Shown here: piece after piece, positions 1 through 8,574 of the stretch
How positions within the stretch are numbered: position 1 is the first letter of the stretch
Layout of the letters: every line of letters begins with the position of its first letter
Assembly: GCF_042646125.1 (NCBI RefSeq)
Contig: NZ_JBHRSW010000010.1
Coordinates: forward strand, 1 to 64,000
Origin: Glaciecola flavus
GTDB lineage: Bacteria > Pseudomonadota > Gammaproteobacteria > Enterobacterales > Alteromonadaceae
DNA length: 64,000 nt
Reading direction: 5' to 3'
Notes under the pieces: generated by a model
Told to the model about the DNA's origin: nothing
Databases searched by the model: none
The model's input: only the letters and a program-made list of their open reading frames with translations
Program-made: the position numbers and the translations under genes

Positions 1-345
1 CATACTATCGTCAACTGCTTGGGCTACCACTATCAACAAATTTATTCTTAAAATGGGTGCGGGATGTCAGTTTTATAATCCGCATTCAAATATTACAAAG
101 TTTTCCAGTCATAATCCTTTAACTAACAATGCCTTACAAATTACGTGTGAAAATATTGGCCTATTTGGTCAACAAAAATACTAAAAGCGGCAGTTAAACA
201 ATCATTTATTTGTAATTAATTTGTCATGTTTCTCTTCCAAACTGCGTTGTTATGCGACATGCTATATACCTTATCTGCATTGTAAAAAGTGCTTACTTTT
301 TTGATGTAGATAATGAGTATAAAAACAATAATGACGGAATACCTT
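1..345. other. AT-rich intergenic region upstream of the nuclease gene
   Basis: I see no convincing gene here. The first 51 bases are open in one forward frame and end in TAA, so they could be the last codons of a gene outside the window, but the short peptide shows no recognisable motif. No convincing sigma-70 promoter stands out before the nuclease gene. Confidence 0.4.
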
Positions 346-3300
346 ATGAACCTAAAACAACTATCGTTGTTGCTGTCCGCTTCAGCAGCAATGCATAGTG
401 CTTACGCACAAGAGATCATCATCACGGGGGTCATTGATGGCCCTCTATCAGGTGGTACACCCAAAGCGGTCGAATTATTTGTTAGTCAAGACATTGCAGA
501 CTTAAGTGTTTGCGGTATCAGTTCTGCTAACAATGGTGGTGGCACAACTACTAGTCCAGAATTTGATTTTCCGGCAGGCAGTGTTAATGCCGGCTCATAT
601 ATCTATGTAGCCTCCGAATCGTCTAATTTTAGCGCGTACATGGGCTTTGCTCCAAGCTATACGAGTGGCGCAATGTCAGTCAACGGTGACGACGCCATTG
701 AGTTGTATTGCAACGGTGTAGTTGTGGATGTGTTCGGAGATGTAAACACTGATGGCACCAACCAAGCTTGGGAATACCTTGATGGTTGGGCATACCGCAA
801 TCAAGGCACGGGGCCAGATGGCAGCAGTTTTCTATTGTCAAATTGGCAGTTTAGTGGCAGAAATGCCTTAGATGGCGAGTCATCTAACACTACCGCCGCC
901 TCGCCATTTCCAGTTGGCAGCTTCGCTGACGGCACTATACCGGATCCAGATCCCGACCCCGAACCGCCTACAGGTAGCACATGTGAAAACTGTGATCCTG
1001 TGACCCTAGTCAAAGACCCAGATACTTTTGACGCTTCTGCTTACTATGCAGCGGTGTTAACTGAAATAGATATGGGTATTACTGATGAGATGTTTTTACG
1101 TCCGTTGTTAAATGAAGCTATTTCTACAGAACAGGTATTTTTGACTTATCGTCAGGTATGGACTGCTTTAACCATTACCGATGAAGATCCAACAGATACA
1201 AACAACGTCATTTTGTGGTACACCGGACAATCACGTGCGAAAAATCTAAACGGTGGTGATACCACGGATTGGAATAGAGAGCACAGTTGGCCACAAAGTC
1301 ATGGCTTTAGAGATTTAACCGGTGTCAGACTGGTAAATGGTCAGGAAGTCACAATTCCAGCGGAAGCTTTTACTGATATTCATCATTTGAGAGCAACCGA
1401 TGTTAGCGTTAACAATCGTCGTGGTAATTTAGATTTTGATGCCAGTGATGAGCCTTACGTTGAAGCACCGGGCAATCGTGTGGATGGTGACTCGTTTGAA
1501 CCTCGTGACGAGATAAAAGGTGACGTAGCTAGGATGATGTTCTATATGGACATGCGCTACGATGGTCTTGGCGAAGATATCACGCCTGACCTAGTCTTAG
1601 TAGATGGTTTAACGTCTACTGGCACCACTGAGCTTGGGCGCTTGTGCCGCCTGTGGGAATGGCATCAAGCTGATCCTGTAGATGAAGCTGAACGCATACG
1701 CCATGACAAGATTTACGCTTTACAAGGAAATCGCAACCCTTTCATAGATTTCCCAGAGTGGGCGCAATATTTTTATGCGACTGACGCTTGTAGTGATGGC
1801 AACGACGGCGGCGGAGACGGTGACAACGGTGGCGGTGACAATGGCGGTGGAAGCAACCTCGTATCACCTGCAGAAAGCAAGATCATTATTACCGAAATTT
1901 TGCAAAACCCTCGGAATGTCAGTGACGCAAATGGCGAATGGTTCGAGCTTTATAATAACTCGGTAGAAGCAATCAACTTGAATGGCTGGACTATTGAAGA
2001 TTTTGATAGCGACAGCTTTATCATCGATGAAGACTTGGTTGTCGCACCTGGTCACTTTGTTATCTTGGGTAGAAACGCCGATACCAGTGCAAATGGCGGA
2101 GTAAGCATAGATTATGCTTATGGCTCTCAAATGGCTCTATCTAACGGTGCCGATGAATTAGTTGTCGTCGATCCTGATGGGAATGTCGTTGACGAAATCG
2201 CGTATGATGGTGGCCCTAATTTTCCTGATCCTAATGGCGCCTCTATGGTGCTAGTTGATTTTTCAGGTGACAACAATGTTGGTAATAAATGGGCAGAAGA
2301 CACCAATAACATTTTCAGTGATGGTGATTTTGGTACGCCTGGTAGTGCTGAACTCCCCCCTGTTACGCTAGTGATCACTGAAATCATGCAAAATCCACGC
2401 AGCGTGTCAGATGGCAACGGTGAGTACTTTGAAATACTAAATACAACGCCGACAGTGATTAATCTCTTAGGTTATGTGATAAAAGATGCTGACAACGACA
2501 GTCATGTTATTAATGACTTGGTTTTTGTTGCGGGGGGTACCTATGCTGTTTTCGCAAGAATGAGCGATCCAGCTATTAACGGCGGTGTTGAAGCTGTTTA
2601 CGAATATTCTGGTATATCAATGGGCAATGGTACTGATGAGCTAATCATTGAATCTCCAAATGGAGACTTGTTAGATATCGTGGAATACGACAATGGCGCG
2701 AGTTTCCCGGACCCCAATGGTGCGTCGATGACCTTAATTAGCGCTGCTTTGGATAACAACCTCGGTTCTAACTGGTTTGAAGAAAACGTTAGTGTTTACG
2801 GTGACGGAGATTTTGGCACGCCTGGCTCAGGACCTGATGGCCTTTCCGCTGGTGGTGGTTCAGATGGTGGCGGTGACCAAGGTGGTGGCGATCTTGAACT
2901 AGGCATGTGTGGCGCAGAAGCGACCTTTATCAGCTCGATCCAAGGCTCTGCTTCTGCAACATTAATGGGCGGACAAACCAAAGTCGTTGAAGCTGCAGTG
3001 ACAGGTGTTTTCCCAGCACTAGGCGGGTTTTATGTACAAGAAGAAAAACTCGCAGACGAAGACGGCAACCCACTGACATCCGAAGGCTTATTCATCGAAT
3101 ACTCTGTCGATACATTACTTCCAGTTATGGGTGATCTTGTACGAGTGATCGGGACTGTTAAGGAGACCTCAGGCCGAACCAGCTTAGAAGCAAGCGAGAC
3201 TTATTTAGATTGCGCGCAATCGATTAACGTCATGTCACAATTAGCGACGACCATTAGTTTACCGTTTGCTTCTGTCGATGCGCCTGAAGCCTATGAGAAC

Positions 3301-4839
3301 ATGTTGGTCGAGTTTAGTGATGAGCTAACAATTTCTGACAATGATAGCCTTGTACAGTTTGGCGAAGTGATTGTGTCAAATGGTCGTTTGTACAGCCCTA
3401 CTCATCTATTCATCGCAGGTAGTGAAGAGGCTAACGCCTTGTTTGAAGAAAATGAGCGCAATCAGATTATCTTAGATGATAGTGCGAATGGCACACCTGA
3501 GGTATTGGAGTTCCCCGTAGGTGGTTTGTTGCCAGACAATACGCTTCGAGTTGGCACTAAGGTATTTGGGTTTGCCGCGGTACTTGATGAAGCGTTCGGT
3601 AGCTATCGTTTGCGTCCTGTAAATTCGATTCAAATTAATGATGTTAACCCAAGAACTCCTTTCCCAGAGATTGTTGAAGGCAACCTAAAAATTGCCAGTT
3701 TTAATGTGCTCAATCTGTTTAATGGTGATGGCTTAGGGAATGCATTTCCTACTTCGCGTGGTGCTGACAATTTTGCTGAGTATGAGCGCCAATTAGCAAA
3801 AATTGTGAATGCGCTTGTGGCGATAGATGCAGATATTGTTGGCTTAATGGAAATCGAAAATGATGGTTTTGCTAGTACCAGTGCAATTGCTCAACTAGTA
3901 GAGGCCTTGAATTCGGTACTTGGAGAGGGAACCTACGATTTTGTAGACCTTGGTGCGCCAGTTGGAACTGACGAAATTACGGTTGCCATCTTATATAAAC
4001 CAGCAAAAGTCCAAGCTACTGAGCCAGCAAAAGTACTGACGGAAACTAATTCTATTAGTGACGATGAAGGGCCTCTGTTCAGAACGACGAGAAATCGTCC
4101 CTCAGTGGCGCAGCGTTTTGCCTTGACTGAAAATGGCAGAAGCATCGTTGTAAACGTAAATCACTTTAAATCAAAAGGTTCGTCGTGCGGAGCAGGGGAT
4201 GACAGCACTAACGGCCAAGGAAATTGCAATCGCACACGTGAACGCGCGGCGATAGCGGTAGCCGCTTGGTTGGCAAGTGAATATGCAGATGAACCAACAG
4301 TGATTGTGGGTGATTTGAATGCTTATGCTAAAGAAGATCCAATTTTAGCTTTAGCAGCTGCAGGATACACAGACATAGCCAGAGAGATTGAAGGGCCATT
4401 TGCTTACAGTTATGAGTTTAGTGGCTTGGCAGGTTCACTCGACTATGCCCTTGTTAACGATTTGGCTAAAGAAGATGTGGTGGATGTCACTGAATGGCAT
4501 ATCAATGCAGATGAGCCTTCTGAGCTTGACTACAATGATACACGTCGATTTGGTCGGGCAGATATTGATAAACCGCTTGAGTTTATTAATACCAATACCT
4601 ACCGAGCCTCTGATCACGATCCAGTGGTGCTAACACTGCAGCTAGAGACAGAAGCATTGCTTGGGGACTTTGACGGTGATGGTGATATAGACAGAAGAGA
4701 TCTTGCTATCTTTGTTCGCCTGATTAGAGATCCTTCGGCAGTACGCCCAGAATATGATTTTAACGGTGATGGTGTGGTGAGCAGAGAAGATGCTAGAACC
4801 CTCCAGACCCTATGTACTAAAACTCGTTGTGCGGAGTAA
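346..4839 (+). CDS. secreted multidomain extracellular nuclease: lamin-tail, endonuclease I, EEP nuclease, dockerin
   Basis: Predicted exported DNase, probably for digesting environmental DNA. A signal peptide (MNLKQLSLLLSAS to an AYAQ cleavage region) favours ATG 346, which has GGA upstream, over ATG 313. Domains in order: a lamin-tail-like domain (about 20-195); an endonuclease I (EndA) domain with HSWPQSHG near 312 and DIHHLRATD near 344; a Gly/Asp linker; two lamin-tail domains starting near 513 and 675 (ITEILQNP and ITEIMQNP); an OB-like region near 855-1080; an EEP nuclease domain of the ExeM/NucH type (ASFNVLNLFN near 1116, EIEND near 1168, GDLNAY near 1322, SDHDP near 1421); and two calcium-loop dockerin repeats (DFDGDGDIDRRD and DFNGDGVVSRED). 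Two unrelated nuclease folds in one chain is unusual. ExeM relatives often end in a GlyGly-CTERM anchor; here a dockerin takes that place and the next gene encodes a cohesin-like partner. Confidence 0.9.
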   Translation: MNLKQLSLLLSASAAMHSAYAQEIIITGVIDGPLSGGTPKAVELFVSQDIADLSVCGISSANNGGGTTTSPEFDFPAGSVNAGSYIYVASESSNFSAYMGFAPSYTSGAMSVNGDDAIELYCNGVVVDVFGDVNTDGTNQAWEYLDGWAYRNQGTGPDGSSFLLSNWQFSGRNALDGESSNTTAASPFPVGSFADGTIPDPDPDPEPPTGSTCENCDPVTLVKDPDTFDASAYYAAVLTEIDMGITDEMFLRPLLNEAISTEQVFLTYRQVWTALTITDEDPTDTNNVILWYTGQSRAKNLNGGDTTDWNREHSWPQSHGFRDLTGVRLVNGQEVTIPAEAFTDIHHLRATDVSVNNRRGNLDFDASDEPYVEAPGNRVDGDSFEPRDEIKGDVARMMFYMDMRYDGLGEDITPDLVLVDGLTSTGTTELGRLCRLWEWHQADPVDEAERIRHDKIYALQGNRNPFIDFPEWAQYFYATDACSDGNDGGGDGDNGGGDNGGGSNLVSPAESKIIITEILQNPRNVSDANGEWFELYNNSVEAINLNGWTIEDFDSDSFIIDEDLVVAPGHFVILGRNADTSANGGVSIDYAYGSQMALSNGADELVVVDPDGNVVDEIAYDGGPNFPDPNGASMVLVDFSGDNNVGNKWAEDTNNIFSDGDFGTPGSAELPPVTLVITEIMQNPRSVSDGNGEYFEILNTTPTVINLLGYVIKDADNDSHVINDLVFVAGGTYAVFARMSDPAINGGVEAVYEYSGISMGNGTDELIIESPNGDLLDIVEYDNGASFPDPNGASMTLISAALDNNLGSNWFEENVSVYGDGDFGTPGSGPDGLSAGGGSDGGGDQGGGDLELGMCGAEATFISSIQGSASATLMGGQTKVVEAAVTGVFPALGGFYVQEEKLADEDGNPLTSEGLFIEYSVDTLLPVMGDLVRVIGTVKETSGRTSLEASETYLDCAQSINVMSQLATTISLPFASVDAPEAYENMLVEFSDELTISDNDSLVQFGEVIVSNGRLYSPTHLFIAGSEEANALFEENERNQIILDDSANGTPEVLEFPVGGLLPDNTLRVGTKVFGFAAVLDEAFGSYRLRPVNSIQINDVNPRTPFPEIVEGNLKIASFNVLNLFNGDGLGNAFPTSRGADNFAEYERQLAKIVNALVAIDADIVGLMEIENDGFASTSAIAQLVEALNSVLGEGTYDFVDLGAPVGTDEITVAILYKPAKVQATEPAKVLTETNSISDDEGPLFRTTRNRPSVAQRFALTENGRSIVVNVNHFKSKGSSCGAGDDSTNGQGNCNRTRERAAIAVAAWLASEYADEPTVIVGDLNAYAKEDPILALAAAGYTDIAREIEGPFAYSYEFSGLAGSLDYALVNDLAKEDVVDVTEWHINADEPSELDYNDTRRFGRADIDKPLEFINTNTYRASDHDPVVLTLQLETEALLGDFDGDGDIDRRDLAIFVRLIRDPSAVRPEYDFNGDGVVSREDARTLQTLCTKTRCAE

Positions 4840-4844
4840 AACAA

Positions 4845-5426
4845 ATGAGAAATCTATTAATTGCTAGTTTAATCACCCTGATGAGCTTTAGCTCATCAGC
4901 GGGCTTGGTCTTTACCTCAAATGCATCGGGCGTGAATGTGGGTGACACCATTACGCTCGATGTCGCCTTTGACTTTGATAGCAGCACACGTTTGGATGAA
5001 ATTTACGAATTTGGTCTAGATCTAGTGTTCGACCCTAGTTTGGTCTCTTTTGCTGGTGCGGCTTTAGCGGATCCTTATGCAAGTATCGATGATGACTTCA
5101 ACGGTTTTAATGACTATGACTTGGTGGTTGACGACTTTAGCTTTGTAGACGCTTTGTTGGTTGAAGTGTTTAATCTTGATTTTACCGCACCTTTGTTGCC
5201 TACATCCGGTGTAGTGGATTTACTTAGCTTTGAATTCACTGCGCTGTCTGACGGCATTGCAGACTTTGCATTAGAGAATCTCGTATTGGTTGATGCTTTC
5301 TTTGGTGAAGAGCTGGTTGACGGTTCATTTGGCTCATCAGTGCAAGTATCCGCACCTATGAGCTTGAGTTTACTTAGTTTAGGGCTATTAGCACTTTCTA
5401 TGCGAGCTTCACGCAAAAAAGCTTAG
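4845..5426 (+). CDS. cohesin-like secreted protein with a PEP-CTERM-like sorting tail
   Basis: About 193 residues, starting at ATG 4845, five bases after the nuclease stop. GGAG lies 8 nt upstream inside the end of the nuclease gene, so translation is probably coupled. After a signal peptide (ending SFSSSAG) comes one beta-rich domain with the cohesin pattern: VNVGDTITLDVAF, then FGLDLVFDPSLVSF, then VDLLSFEFTAL. The end reads VSAPMSLSLLSLGLLALSMR followed by RKK: a short motif, a hydrophobic helix and a basic end, like a PEP-CTERM signal with SAP in place of PEP. Such tails are handled by exosortase-type systems elsewhere in the genome. Inference: it holds the dockerin-bearing nuclease at the cell surface or in the matrix. 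The cohesin call is by pattern only. Confidence 0.75.
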   Translation: MRNLLIASLITLMSFSSSAGLVFTSNASGVNVGDTITLDVAFDFDSSTRLDEIYEFGLDLVFDPSLVSFAGAALADPYASIDDDFNGFNDYDLVVDDFSFVDALLVEVFNLDFTAPLLPTSGVVDLLSFEFTALSDGIADFALENLVLVDAFFGEELVDGSFGSSVQVSAPMSLSLLSLGLLALSMRASRKKA

Positions 5427-5455
5427 TTCTTTCCCAACTGAAATATAAAAATTAA

Positions 5456-5487
5456 GGGCTACTTGCCGAAATAAGTAGCCCTTTTTT
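5456..5487 (+). terminator. Rho-independent terminator after the cohesin-like gene
   Basis: A 9-bp perfect stem, GGGCTACTT with AAGTAGCCC, around an 8-nt loop, followed at once by six T. It ends the nuclease-cohesin transcript. Confidence 0.9.
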
Positions 5488-5564
5488 ATTTCTTGTACGA
5501 TTTGAGCTAGCATGTCCTGCTAAGTAATGAGAAGTTGTTCGAATGATTGGGGTATCAAGGACAC

Positions 5565-6350
5565 ATGTTATTTAGAGTATGTAAATATTTATGTTTTTTG
5601 TGTTGTATTGTTGGTGCGGTTTCGTATGCAGAAAATCTTGAATTGACTGAGGAACACCTACAGCGAATTGGCGATAAAATTTATAAAAATGAGACCGGTG
5701 GAAACGAAAAATACTTGATTGCTTGGAACGCGGGGGAATCTTTTGCTAGCTTGGGATTGGGTCACTTTATTTGGTTTCCCGAAGGTTTACAAAGCCCCTT
5801 TACGGAGACCTTCCCTGCTTTAGTTGAGTATTTGCATGCGCAAGGCGTCGCTTTACCGATGTGGTTATTAAAAACCAAAGATGCGCCATGGGGAAGCAAA
5901 GACCTATTTTTACAAGCGCAAGACTCGCAAGAAATGAAGGATTTACGTCAACTTTTACGTACCAGCTTTCCCTACCAAGTCAAATTTATACACAAACGCA
6001 TGCAGCAATCTTTACCTTTGATTTTAAGTACTTTGAAAAATCCCGCCTCTCAGCAAGTCGTCAAACGCCGCTTTTTATCGTTGGCAGAGACAGAATTAGG
6101 CATGTACGCTTTGATAGATTACGTCAACTTTAAGGGCGAAGGCGTATCTGCAAAAGAACGATACCAAGGACAAGGTTGGGGCTTGTTACAGGTGTTGCTG
6201 GGTATGGATGCAAAGTCTAAAGACCTGAATCAAGCGTTCAGTGAATCTTGCAAAAGGGTGCTAACGAAGCGAGTAGAAAACTCGCCACAACAAGCCACCG
6301 AAGAGAAGTGGCTAGCCGGTTGGATAAAGCGCTGTAACACATACAAATAA
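5565..6350 (+). CDS. secreted protein of unknown function, possibly lysozyme-like
   Basis: About 261 residues with a signal peptide (MLFRVCKYLCFLCCIVGAVS, then YAEN). ATG 5565 has AAGGA just upstream; a TTG at 5547 is the alternative. I do not recognise the family with certainty. Near the N-terminus, KIYKNETGG is followed about 18 residues later by LGLGHFIWFP. That recalls the phage-lysozyme arrangement of a catalytic Glu followed by a GIGH hairpin, so a lysozyme-like fold is a reasonable but untested idea. The rest is largely helical. It converges with the chemoreceptor gene with one base between stop codons, so no separate terminator fits between them. Confidence 0.7.
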   Translation: MLFRVCKYLCFLCCIVGAVSYAENLELTEEHLQRIGDKIYKNETGGNEKYLIAWNAGESFASLGLGHFIWFPEGLQSPFTETFPALVEYLHAQGVALPMWLLKTKDAPWGSKDLFLQAQDSQEMKDLRQLLRTSFPYQVKFIHKRMQQSLPLILSTLKNPASQQVVKRRFLSLAETELGMYALIDYVNFKGEGVSAKERYQGQGWGLLQVLLGMDAKSKDLNQAFSESCKRVLTKRVENSPQQATEEKWLAGWIKRCNTYK

Positions 6351-6351
6351 C

Positions 6352-8268
6352 TCATTTCCGATAGTGGCTCATTAAGTTTTCTAAGTGACTCGCTAATTGT
6401 TCAAGATTACCTATTTGATCGGCGATTTGGTGGGCGCTATCGACATTTCGTGAGGCGGTACCCCTAATTTCTTCCATATGGCAGTGAATAGAGTCAATGG
6501 AACTGGATTGCGTACTGACAACATCAGACACTTGTCCACAGCGTGTGCCGATTTGTTCAAACAGCGCTCTGTTTTCTGCCAAAATTTCTTGTGCAGTGGC
6601 AATGGATGAGGACGAAGATTTGGATTGCACTATAATCGAATTGATTTCGCTTGTCGCATTTTCTGAGGACTGGGTGAGTTCGTCCATAATGGCTTGAATT
6701 TCTTTGGTTGAATTGGCAGTGCGGTGGGCAAGGGTTCTTACCTCGTCTGCTACCACGGCAAAGCCTCTGCCTTGATCACCTGCTCTGGCGGCTTCAATAG
6801 CGGCGTTTAACGCCAGTAAATTGGTTTGGTCAGATATGGCCTGAATGGTTGCTAAAGTACCTGCAATTGTCTCAGTGTTGCTGGTCAGTGACGCTATCAC
6901 CGAAGCCACATCATTTATCTTATTGGCAAGTTGGTTAATTTCTACTTGAGAGTGCTGAATGACGTCTGCGATCTTTTTGCCATTGGTAGAAATGTTTTGA
7001 CTGATGTCATTTGCTTTGTCGGCGTTGGCAACTACTGCTGTTGCTCCGGTACTGACTCGCTCTAGCTGCTCAGCTACTTTGATCGTACTTTCTGTTCCGA
7101 GCTCGACATCTTTCATTGTTGATTCAGCATCGAGCTTTAACTTACTCGAAACCTGTCGCAAATTGATCCCATTTTCGGCGACTTCATTAAATACGTTTTC
7201 CAGCTTTTCTACAAATTTGTTGTAGCCTTTGGCAACCATCGCCACTTCTTTTTGCCCATTGGTCGACAACCTGTATGACAAGTCAGAGTCACCGTCGCCC
7301 AAGCGTTGAAACAGTGCGGCGAGTTCGTCTATTGGTTTAGACACTGAACGGGACATAAAATTAGTAAAAATAATCCCCATCAACACAATAACTAATGACC
7401 AAATGACGATTTTCCATATTGCCTTGTTTATTGAAGCAAATAGTTCTTCTTTAGGTATTTCGGCAACCAAATACCAATCCATATTCGGTATGTAACCGGT
7501 GGCTACCAAAACACTTTTTCCTTTGTGAACAAGCTCAGTTACGCTAAAGGCTTGTTTTTTCAACAGGCGAGCATCTAGGTTTTGTCCGTAGTGTTCACTA
7601 AGAGTCACGGCGTTTTTCAATGCAGGATCATTGTGAAGTTGAATAAAGCCTTTATTGTCCAACAAGTACACAAAGCCTGTATCTTCAAGTTGGTAATTTT
7701 TTATCATCTCAACGACATCATCAAACGAGCGTGCAGTACCCGATAAGCCCCTGCCATCAGTTTGTTGAAAATTGACAAACAAGTTTGTTTTTCCCGAATT
7801 TGATGAAGTATGCATACTCACCATATTTTCGGCCTTACTTTTTACGTAAGAAAAATACCAATTGTCAGCTTTACCCGGTTGCAATACACGTTTAAAACCA
7901 TCTTGATTCCAATACTTATTCGTTTGCTTATCCGCAAATGATACCGAGGATAAATCATGCCTAAGGGCGATATCGGTGAGTTTATCGATCAACAATGCGT
8001 CGTCATTTTCGGCTTTATCCTTGCTTACCCAATCGTGTATGAACGGGTCATTGGCTATTTGAGAGGCGATTGTCTGCATTTGGCCGATTTGAGCGTCAAT
8101 ATCCGCGGCGACTTTCTTAACGGTGTTTGGTAATTCGGTAGTTAACATGCGCTCTGATATCGTGGTTCTTGCTGTGTAAATGCTAAGTGTTCCGATAGAA
8201 ATTGCAGTAATGGTCACCAACAAAGTTAGTGTTAAGACGATTTTATGTTTGATAGAAAGTGTCAACAT
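6352..8268 (-). CDS. methyl-accepting chemotaxis protein with periplasmic dCache-type sensor
   Basis: 638-residue chemoreceptor that passes ligand signals to the CheA/CheW array. Layout: TM1 at about 10-32, a periplasmic sensor of about 250 residues (with YWNQDG, VSMHTSSNSGK and VYLLDNKGFIQLHND, as in dCache domains), TM2 at about 285-305, a HAMP domain (SRSVSKPIDELAALF), then the cytoplasmic signalling helices. The conserved tip is intact (AISDQTNLLALNAAIEAARA). No C-terminal CheR-binding pentapeptide is visible. The ligand is unknown; dCache receptors often sense amino acids, amines or organic acids. Its upstream region holds the CACCGT cluster shared with the divergent serine hydrolase gene. 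Confidence 0.95.
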   Translation of the reverse strand: MLTLSIKHKIVLTLTLLVTITAISIGTLSIYTARTTISERMLTTELPNTVKKVAADIDAQIGQMQTIASQIANDPFIHDWVSKDKAENDDALLIDKLTDIALRHDLSSVSFADKQTNKYWNQDGFKRVLQPGKADNWYFSYVKSKAENMVSMHTSSNSGKTNLFVNFQQTDGRGLSGTARSFDDVVEMIKNYQLEDTGFVYLLDNKGFIQLHNDPALKNAVTLSEHYGQNLDARLLKKQAFSVTELVHKGKSVLVATGYIPNMDWYLVAEIPKEELFASINKAIWKIVIWSLVIVLMGIIFTNFMSRSVSKPIDELAALFQRLGDGDSDLSYRLSTNGQKEVAMVAKGYNKFVEKLENVFNEVAENGINLRQVSSKLKLDAESTMKDVELGTESTIKVAEQLERVSTGATAVVANADKANDISQNISTNGKKIADVIQHSQVEINQLANKINDVASVIASLTSNTETIAGTLATIQAISDQTNLLALNAAIEAARAGDQGRGFAVVADEVRTLAHRTANSTKEIQAIMDELTQSSENATSEINSIIVQSKSSSSSIATAQEILAENRALFEQIGTRCGQVSDVVSTQSSSIDSIHCHMEEIRGTASRNVDSAHQIADQIGNLEQLASHLENLMSHYRK

Positions 8269-8311
8269 CTCTGTGAAATCTCATTGAAGACAAAACAATT
8301 TATGCGCGAGG

Positions 8312-8485
8312 ACGGTGAAATCTCTCGAATGCAATGGTCAAGGGTAAATCACCGTCGCACGGTGTTATTCAGTTATCTCAGTTATCGGCGAAAAAAAGTT
8401 TTCCTGCATAATTCTTATGATATTGAGACGGTGGATTTTAGAATCCATTCGTTGGTTTGCTCCGTTTATCAGCTATGTTCACCGT
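8312..8485. promoter_or_regulatory. cluster of five CACCGT/ACGGTG hexamers in a divergent promoter region
   Basis: ACGGTG occurs at 8312, 8359 and 8428, and its complement CACCGT at 8350 and 8480. The pair at 8350-8364 forms a perfect inverted repeat around CGC. Aligned in one direction, most copies continue into A/T-rich bases after GGTG. About 0.1 such hexamers would be expected by chance in a stretch this short. The cluster lies between the divergent chemoreceptor and serine hydrolase genes, so it may be a regulator's binding region. The regulator is unknown. No real gene is seen in 8269-8574. Confidence 0.5.
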
Positions 8486-8574
8486 TCATCATATTTTTAT
8501 TATGCGTGCAGTAATTTTAAGTAATCTTAACTCTCAATAATTTAGATACCTCATTGACGAAGGAGAGACTAAAT

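Noticed and set aside
313..345. ATG 313 as start of the nuclease
   Set aside because: It adds 11 residues before a good signal peptide and lacks a ribosome site; ATG 346 fits better.
1750..2950. Gly/Asp-rich stretches in the nuclease as a separate RTX-type calcium repeat
   Set aside because: The runs are simple linkers (GGGDGDNGG-like) without the nonapeptide RTX register.
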